Under the pieces are notes generated by a model. It saw only the letters and a program-made list of their open reading frames with translations, did not search any database and was not told the DNA's origin. DNA of 64,000 nucleotides from Undaria pinnatifida (Eukaryota; Sar; Phaeophyceae; Laminariales; Alariaceae): positions 14,925,016 through 14,989,015 of the forward strand of contig JABAKD010000013.1 of assembly GCA_012845835.1 (NCBI GenBank), given 5' to 3'. The translations under genes and the position numbers were made by a program. Within the stretch, counting starts at the first letter, position 1; each line of letters begins with the position of its first letter. This document shows positions 1-10,200 of this stretch, piece by piece.

Positions 1-463
<463 letters not shown>

Positions 464-1108
464 GTGTTATGAATATATTAATAGTAGTACTATTGGTAGC
501 ATGCGTCACTAGACCAAGATAGGTGCTATTGATTAGGTGCACATACCTTGATGCACGTGTACTGTTGTGTGTTCTGTAGCGCCTCGTCGAAATGGGCAGA
601 TAAGGTGCCGGGGCGGGACCGGGAGGTTGAGGGGGAGCGGGGGGGGCGCACTGAAGAGTTTGGTTTCGCTCTAGAACGTGACAGGGGCGTGGTATATGCT
701 GTTGACCATGAACAACAGGAGTAAACTACGAGTTCTGAATTGAAGGACGCGTCAGCAACCAATGACGCGTCAACCGCGCACCCTCGCAAACGAACCGGTT
801 GATCAAGTGTGCAGATATATACCAGGTACCTATTATTAATGGTCCTTGGATATACCAGGTACCTGGTAGTCCTTGGATCGCAAGAATGCCCATTGCGGGG
901 GAGGTAGGCCTCTTTTTTCTTGACTTAATCTCATCAGTGCGGGCTGGGGAGACGTTGGTTGTGTGAAGGCAGCGTGCCTTGTCAAAGGGACCAAAGGGCT
1001 GCTTGCATGAAGATTGAAAAGTTTGTAATTGTCCAGATAGTACAGTACAGCAGGTGACATTTCCCACAGTCGTCTAATTCGTCTCGTTTTTTTTACCCTC
1101 GACGGCAG

Positions 1109-1246
1109 GCGGTGTTGGTTGCTCCTGGGAAGATCCGCGTGAGCGACATCAGCAGCGAGGTGGTCGAAGAACTTGATTTCTCGGGTGCCAGGGTTATAGA
1201 GATGTCACTTGGCTTTGGACATCTCGTGGCGGCAACCCACAACCAG
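1109..1246 (+). CDS. IFT80: IFT80 exon (first in window)
   Basis: The acceptor is a T-rich tract ending cggcag|GCG and the donor is AACCAG|GTAATA. The 46 codons include [10 protein letters not shown] and [18 protein letters not shown], matching the second propeller of IFT80 (animal version NDAVDLLEF, then RVIKASLNYAHLVV). Phase is 0 at both ends. No preceding exon could be found in 464-1108. Confidence 0.93.
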
Positions 1247-4200
1247 GTAATAAAGGTGCATTGCCACGATTGGGACGGGGCGAGCGGAAAGTAGCATGCG
1301 GTCCCCGGGGACATTTCGAGGGAGGCGTCAACGCGCCACGGCAAATTCTAGATACGAACCTGAACATATGTTACGTTAGTAGGGTAAACCTGTGTGTTCT
1401 GAGGCACCTGAGGCACCTCGCCTCAGGACGTATGTATGTGTCGCCTACACTGTGACCAAAAAAATGGAAGTTTCACCTCGACAAGCAATCGCATGGCCTA
1501 GGCCTAGGAAATACTCGTACAAACGAAAAAGAAAGTTGCTAATCGCAAAGTCGTACCCTGGTATGTACCTAGACGACATTGGGGATTTGTTTAGCCTAAA
1601 TAAGGAACCTCGTCAGTTAGAGAGAGTCTTTGGCCGAAAGGTGTCAGCCCTATCGACGGACTTGTCCTTCCTTCGTGCCGCGTCTTTGGGGTGCTCCTGT
1701 CCTCTATCGGCTGCACTGCCGTGGGAGCACGTCGACATTTCACTTCCGTGAGCATTTTTTTGTCTGTGCCGGAAAGCTGTGGTCGAGCATGGCGCACCCA
1801 GTGTGTGTTCGTTCTGCACGGGCACGTGAATCGGGATGCAACGGTCTCCTCTGCAATCGTTTTCGTTTTAGACGCAGCTCTGGACGGGTCGGTATGGCGC
1901 ACGGGGAATTGGACAGCGGTGCGATTGCTGTGTTTCAGCAGAATTCCGTAAAAATCCACTAGCAGCGGGACTGAATACCGGGGGCGGGGCGGGGGATTGA
2001 CACCTGTAACCACTGCTTGTCCACAAGTAGAAAAAGTTTTATCGAAAACGAAACAAAGTGAGTGCGAGAGTCGTAAGCCGCGGACTACTGGCGTTTGCTG
2101 TTGTCTTATCGAGAGATTGCTGCTGTGAAGCGTGAGCCACCGACTTCTGGCGTTTGCTGTTGTATTGTCAAGAATTCTGGGGCGAGGCAGACGATGACGA
2201 TGCTCTTCGGCGGATTTTTGAAGTTTTCATCCCTCCGCTGACTACTGGCGTTTGATGCTGCGATGTCGAGAGAGCTACATACGGCGAGGCTCGCGATAAC
2301 GTTGTTTTCTACGAAATTTGTTTCAGGTTTTCGTGTGTGTCGCCAACGTTTGGCGTTCCTACTGTATTATCGAGAGTGCTATATACCGTGAAGCAGGCGA
2401 CAACGACGCTTTCTGCGTGCGTATTTTTCAGGTGTTCATCTATTCCGTGGCGAACTGGAACACCCCACACATCCTGGACATGAGAGGTTCGGCTTCCCTC
2501 ATCGTACAGGCGGAAACGCATTTCCTCACGCTCGACACCGCGCAGGGGGTTCAGGTAACACGCCTACTACGATCGAGGAGCTCCAACCATTGCTTTTTCT
2601 GAGGCTTCTCCATGTAGGAGCTTAACCCCTTTACAACTGGAAAGCCGTTTTTAGGGACAAAATTACTTGGATTTAGTATAGAGAGGGGTTCGGGGGCTCT
2701 AAAGGGGTTAAGACCTCTCCCCAGACTGATTTTGGGAAAAAAAAAACTGCTTTATCACGGGTGAAAAATCCCATGGCATAGGGGCATACAACGAGAATAA
2801 TGCAAAATGGTACGAAACCCATTTCCGGCAATTGTTGGGTTAAGAAGCCCCGTCGTTCATTCAGAAAAAAAAGAAGATCGCCAAAAAAAGGCATACCTCT
2901 ATCGTCGCGTTACTTTCACGAAATTAGCGCCATCCGTTCACAACATGTAACGCCATATTTTCACGAAAGGCCGACATGCTTTCACTCTCACTCAAAATTG
3001 GCGCCATGCTTTCACGAAAGAAACTCACACGCACACTTGGCTTCCACGAAATCTAGGCGCCAAAAATTGACGAGATTGGTGACATGCTTTGGCTGAATGG
3101 GTGGCAGCGATTTGCTGGCCCGCTTCCTCGACCGAGGGATTCGCTGATTGTACCTGGACGCATGCTACGGCAAGAGTGCATCGAAACGCATCATAGTGAC
3201 GGGACCTCTGCCAGACGGTACCAGCAGTGGTGCCTTTGGGTGCGGTCGTTTCGGCGCCTTCACTCTCACCAGCCTGCGTTGTCCAAACGTAACACGCTTT
3301 GTTAGGTTGGTGACTTCCGGTATTGTCCGCTGGGTGTTTTCCATACCACAGACCTGAACCTGTGCCAAGCGTGAATCGTTCTGGGCGCGGTTGGCGTTTC
3401 ATGGCCAACCCCTTCTTCCTGTGCTCTTCAGCTTTAAGCGTAAACATGTTTTGTTAGTGCGGTTGGCATCTTCATGCCCCCCCCCCCCCCCCCCCTCTCC
3501 GTCGGTTCAAACGTGAGATATTTTTCTCACGCGGCTAGCATATTCATTAGCACCTTCCTCCCTGTCTTCTTCAGTTTCAAGCATGAAACGTTTTGTTAAC
3601 GCGGCTCGAAATTTCATGACCACCCTCATCCCTGCCCCCCAGGCTTCTCAGTTTGTTTTTGGTAAATGCGGTTGACATTTTCATGGCCACCTCCCCCCAC
3701 ACCCCGCCTCCTTGGGCTTCTCACGACCGCGGCGTTCGTCGGCAGGTATGGACCTACGAGGGAAGGCAGGTCAGCAGTCCCCGATTCCAAAATCTCCGGC
3801 CGGAGTACTTGAGCGGTCGAGCGATATCGCTCTCAGAAGACGCCGTGGCTATTCTAGATCGGACGTCGCCAAAATCCGTCCGTGTGTGTGACGTTAGTAC
3901 CGGCCGACCCCTGGCCGACGGCAAGGCTTCGGAGGCGGTGCACGACTGTGAGGTGGTGAGTTGAGGAGTTTTTTAACCTCTTCACGATTGCACGCACGAT
4001 GTTTGGGCGACGCACTAGTTATAATTCGTGTGATATGGTTTTTTGCGGTTTTCTAAAGGTTTTACTTTATGATTCGGCTGGGAATTTTCGAGCGGCTCAT
4101 GTTGGTCGCGGCTAAGTGGAAAGAAGATTGTTTCATGTTTGTTCTTTTCTTTTTGCCTAGGTCGCTCGCGTTTCGACTTTACGTAGACGTGCCTGCTAAA

Positions 4201-7200
4201 ACATAAGTTTGCCCGCGTTTGCACGCTATGATACGGGTGATTGCTGTGCGCCCGACGGGCGATGGATACTACAGTAGCTCAACGGGCACATAAACTCCTC
4301 CGATAATCTACCCCCCTCTTTTTCTAACGGTGCGAAGATACTTTTTATGTCGCTGCTGAACATGATGTGCCCGGGATAGACGAAGAGACAAAGGAAAGCA
4401 TGAATTCACCAGGGCGCTGCCGTGAAAGCACCACGTAAATCCCTTCCTGCAAGAAGCGGCGCCGATGTACCTCACGTGTATGCGCGCTGTCCCGATTCGA
4501 TATCAGCGCGATCGCGCGTGTATCCCTCCGTGCGTTGACATGGTGGCAGAGCTATACGTCTGACACATAGTGATCTAATCGCAGCATGACCGAAAGCCGT
4601 CAACGAGAACAGCCACTGCTTAACGCACAAGGAAGTACGCTCCAACCGCCCGTATCCCGTCGGTAAACGCTTGCCAACACTAGATTACACCTTTCGGAGG
4701 TCGCGACCGCCTACGATGCCTTTGCCGCGGCCGCACCGTTGCTTCCGCTGGCGAATTAAATTGACACACCACACTTACGTGGACGTGGGGTGAGCTTAAC
4801 TTTCCTCTTAAAAATCGCACTCTCGATATGGGAAGACAACAGTTTGAATAAAAATATGGTCATTTTAGAAGTTGGAAAAGGCTTATGCCTAGTTTCTGAC
4901 TATCCGCGGGAGGGTACAAACAAATAAAAACAAAAAAACGATCGCGCACAACGCTGGAACTCCCCTGTGCATGTTTTCGCCGCAGGAGGAAGTGTTCTTG
5001 AGCCAGTTTTCAAAGGGGCTGTCGGAGAGAAGACTCGCTTTTATCGACAGAAACAAAGAGCTATGGCTTTGTCCCGTGCTTCCTGCGCACAGCAAGGGCG
5101 CGCCACCGGCCAAGCATAAGCTGCATACGCAGGTAGGACGCGCAGCAGGAAGCAGTGGGCGATCAAATCGATCGACAACAAGGAATGACAGTTCGTGGTA
5201 TCGAAAAACGGTTCGAAGCTTTTTTTCCGTCGGCGTCGTCGAGGTTTGCGGTTAAGATGAAACTCTCCCAAGGGTCACCCTAGCGGGAACGTGGGCACCA
5301 GCCTTGGTTCAGCTGCTTCCCTGGTATTTGGGTGAAAATGACTCGGTATTTGTGCGGGGGATATGCAGCGGTAAAACGGTTAAACCCAGTGAACCAAGAT
5401 ACCAGGATTAGCCTGACCGCCCAGCCCATAGAACGAGACATAGATCGTCAACTCGGTTTTTCCGCGGGAGTCGGTGTAACTCCAGTCTCCCCCCCACACC
5501 AACGCCGCGAGATGGACACTCTCAGAGTGGTCCACCTTGCTAGGAATAGCGCAGGGTCAACATCGGGGAGACGTATGTCGTCTGTTTTGTGCCTTGCGTT
5601 CAGCTTGGCCTGTGGGGGTCCGATGTAGGCTAAATCTCCACAAGTTTCTCCCCGCTGTCCGCCCCCACTGTTGCCGCGATGACGCCGGATTTCGGTTACC
5701 GCGCTAGCAGAGCTCAGCAAGTTCTCTGTTGGATTCTGCTGTGAAAGTCTGATGGATATCGAGTAGGTAGAAGTGGCGCGTGTAGAGGTTTAGCTCCTCC
5801 GGAATAATGCCGGTATTGATAGCAGCGCTGAGACGCCTATTTCTACTGCCCATCGATACAAACGGTTCACGGAGTACGTATTACAGTAGTATTTCAAACG
5901 TTTTGATATGATTTTTTTGTGTGCTACGCTGTTTTCGGTTCATGGTATTGTTTGTGGTTGTATTTTGTATTTTTTTGTCAGGGGAACGCGACAGGTACAC
6001 TACACCGCTGTTGAGGATGTACGAACAAGGCCGCTTTTCGTTCTTTCTTAGAGTTTCTCCCTTGGTTAGCCGTGTCTCTCTTTGCGGTTGCCGTGCTTAG
6101 GTTGTTCTGCACGTTGGCCCCGTTTTGGCGTGTCTGGTATGCCCGCCCCCGGTCAGGTGGAGAGTGCTGCATGGAACGATAAAAGTGATGTGCTGACGGC
6201 AATAGCAGACGGGAGGCTGGTCACTTGGTATTACCCGAACGCCGTGTCCATCGACAGGGATCTGCTAGGGCTGGCGTCTACCTCCAGAGACGCGGCAGAA
6301 TTCGGCAAGGTAAAAAAAAGTGATGCAGGTCCTCAACGAAGGCGGGGATGCCAGCCCTGACCGATGTTCCCTGTTTTCGAAAGTGGCAATGGCTCCCTTG
6401 GGTTTTGATTGTTTTGGAGGCGTGCATCTCAAGGTTCAGCTGTACAAGTCTATTCGTTTACATCAGTTGCCTCGGTTCTCTAGACCGAGAGACGCGGCAA
6501 CATTGGACACGGCGAGAAGGTCGCAGTTCAGGCTCTTCAACGAAGAGGGAGAAACGGTCTATCATCGTTGTTCACTGTTTAGGGATAGGGAGTACCTCCT
6601 GGGGTCTTGGTCGTTTTTGGGGTGACAAAACCGTCCCACGTTTTGATATTTTTTTGAGGCATCCGTCTCAACGTTCAGCAGCAGTAGCACATTACTACTA
6701 CTTTTCATCAAGTGCCTTGTTTTTGTTGGCATAGAATCCATCGCTTACAGACTCGCTACGAGACATCGTGATCTCCGGACGATGCGAAGTAGGACGCCCA
6801 CTCGCTGCAGTCCTAACCCTAACAGTTGAACTGATGGATCCCCGCCCCCAACCCTCAACCCCTCTACATGCACGCCTTCCGCGTAGTCTCCTCGAATCCT
6901 CTCTTTCTACGGTGGGAAACTCATGGTTAGAAGGGCGGACGGGGCCCTCCTCAGTGCGGCCATAGCCCCGTACCCCGCCATGCTGTACGCCTCCGTCAGG
7001 GGCCAGCGTTGGGAAGAAGCTGTCCGCTTATGCAGGTTAGACGCTCTTCAGAAAACACGGTGGTCAGACGCTTCGTCGCGTGCTATGAATTGCTGGAGCT
7101 GCCTGCTACGATAGCTTAGCTCGTTTTGACCATAAGAGATCTGACTGACGCGGCTACAACACAAATAGACTACCCAACGACTCATTTCGTTGTAATGCTT

Positions 7201-10200
7201 ATAATACCATTAACAATTTGTCATTCATTAACAACCTAGGTACCAAGTAGGCTGTGGGATTGTCCATCGGATTGCACTCTCATTCTGTCTCAGAAACGGG
7301 TTGTGGGTGGAGAACAGAGTAGAGAATAGAAATCCTCAAGCGCAAGAGCTTAATCAACATTAAGGGCGGCTCTACCGCAACATGCGCCAGGATATTATTG
7401 TACTCATTGGGCCTATATTTTTTTGTGGGAAGAGGTGGTGCTGCTACGGTGGGTGCGCTCGAGAGCGTTGCGGCGTGGACGACCGTTTTGCAGTGGTTGC
7501 AGCGCCGTGCCTGACGACGTTTCGGCCATACAGTGTTTTGATCTATTTTCGCTTGACGTTTTCTTTCTTTGGGTCATGCAATAACTGGTTCTTGCTAGCA
7601 TTGATGTACGGGGCTTTCCCCTCGGCATGTATTGCACTACTCTGCTGGTAGATGAAGAAGCTTGTAGCGTTTTTCACACGAGACTATGGTGACAATGCTG
7701 GGAGTCGAGTAGCACCATGTTCAAATGCGTACGATCTACCCACCAAGGTAGTACAGCACACACGGACGTCCTCGATGGCTTGGAACCTTTTTTTTTTTTT
7801 TTTATCCTCCGGCGGATGGGGAAAAATAAAGGTTCAGCTCACCACACTTCCACGTATTTTCATACGCGTCGTGTGTCGATTTAACTCAGTTGCTTTCGCA
7901 GCCCAACGCTAGCTGGCGCACCCTTCGGGTCCCATTGTAGGTATAGCGTAAGCTGTCCCTATCAGTGGTCTTCGTTACAACCCCGGCAGCGCAACCTTCT
8001 CGTAACATGGTGTCCATCTTGAAGAGCAGAAGGCGACCCGCTTTACAGCGTATTGTGCAATGTCCTCCGTTAACTGTTCGATGTTGAAGAAGTCAACCTA
8101 TGCGATCTCCACGTGCTTTGTCATAGGGATTAACTAGCGAACCAGCAAGGAGCACATCGTCCGACCTGCCAAGTGTTATCAAGGCTAATAAGACGCTTCA
8201 GCCGACTCGCCCGCGATTATTGCGTGCGATCGCCAGCAGTACGAATCATGTTGCAAGGATTGTTGCACGGTCACAGTGCTTAACTCTTTTACAAAAAAAA
8301 CATCCATTTTGCAAGGAGTGTGTCGCCAAAAACATGGGCGCAATTTTTAACGGGGTTAAACTAGAAAGTGACTGGCGTGGATCTCCGGTCTAGGAGCGGA
8401 AAGCCGTTTTGTGCTCTGTTTCCTCCTACGTGTTTGTCTCCACCACAACTTCTGTCTGTCGCTGCTTCGTGGTATTTTGCGTCGTTTTCGTTTTGGAGGG
8501 GCAGGTTCGTGCAAAGCAACGAGTTGTGGGCGTGTATGGCGTGTATGGCTCTGGAAGGGAAAAACCTAAAGCTGGCCGAAGAAGCCTTGGCGGCAATACA
8601 CGAGGTGACAAACCACGAACAGAAGACAAACACAAGATAGTAGGGTGAGGGTGAAATGATGAGTTACTGTCCACATTCGAGGGAGGCGATAGATAACGTA
8701 AACACTTACCAGGTATTCAATGGTTAAGTGTCGTATGCTTGCAACCGGGAACTGTGCAGTGTTATGCGTCAATCGCGTCCATCGCAAGACATGACAAACA
8801 CGGCGGCAATCGAAGGCCACTACAAAACGCGTTGAAACACAAACCATACCAGTTCGACGCACAACGAGCATGCCAGCTTCGGGGGAGACAATGATTTTGT
8901 TTTTGCTAGCTGTTGACAGCGCTGTCGTCGTCGCTGTTGTCAAATCGTTTTAGCTAACTATTGACAGCGCTGTCGTCATTATTGTCGTCCTAGATACCGC
9001 ACGCAACTCACCAATGTAACCCCACCAGCACTATACGCCCGTTTCGGGGAAAGTGACGAGTCGTTCTACGGTAGCCCGCCCAACTTTTCTTTAACGAAAT
9101 CGCCGGTTTCACAACCAACTCCTGGTCGTATCTCCTGAAATGCGGTGTCCCTCGACACCCCGACGTCATCGATCGATAGCGCTTTGCACACAAGAAAATA
9201 TATGGATAGTTTTCAATTGTATCCTTCCTTGGGTCGAGCAGCCATGATTCATTGAAACGTTCGTTAAAGAAAATCGCTGGTTTTGGGGGGGGCTATCGTA
9301 TTAAGAATCAGTCTCACTTAGAAACAGACTTGGAGAAGTGTCTCTGTACAGGGCAGGAGTAAAAAGGTTGTAACGACATGGACAGCTTATAGGGGGCACG
9401 TCCGATTATCGTGTTAATATAGCTCATGTAAATGCGCTGTTGCGTGTTGGAGTTTTTTGTGTGCTTACCGATGGTATGGTGGCGTCCGCGGTCTTGATGA
9501 TGGGTTGCATTTGTCCTGGGAACCCGGCGGCCTTGATGATTTTCCCGCCAGAGCGATGAGGCGTTACAGCAATTGGTAGCACAGCATCAACAACCGTGTC
9601 TTCGGTGGCAACGACACGAGCGCCATAAAGCTGCCGGCATATACTTGACCGTTTGATACCTATATATCTACAGCGCCCTAAAAAACGACGAGCAGTGCGG
9701 TAATACTATCAAATGATTGTTTGATGATCGTTTGATGATAACTTATCCCACGGTGGGGGTGAAGCAGGTTCTAAGAACTTTCCGGGATCCTAACCTGAGG
9801 AGCTCAGTATCTCACCATCATCACCATCATCACCACCATCACCCGACACATGACTTCGTAGATCGCGCAACCCGACCGACATTTGTTGTTAGTATGCGCT
9901 AGCCCTAACACGAACCTCTCGGAAAGTTCTCGTACTAACCGATAGTTATATGCCTTGAGAAGCTCAACCGCACGATAGAGGTCAGGACGTCAGAAGGTCT
10001 CATCATCGTGAGAAACGTTTGGCCCAAAAATTGCAGCTCCTGGCGTGGGATGGCTCGTTTGCACGTCGGTTCGGGCACAACCCGTACCCCAGCACCCAGC
10101 AGCCCGGACTGCTTCGTGCGACCGACGCAGTAATCGTAAAAACTTAAAAGTAGTTTTGTTATCCTTGAAGTTCCAAAGGTGTTAGGCAATGGAACAACCT

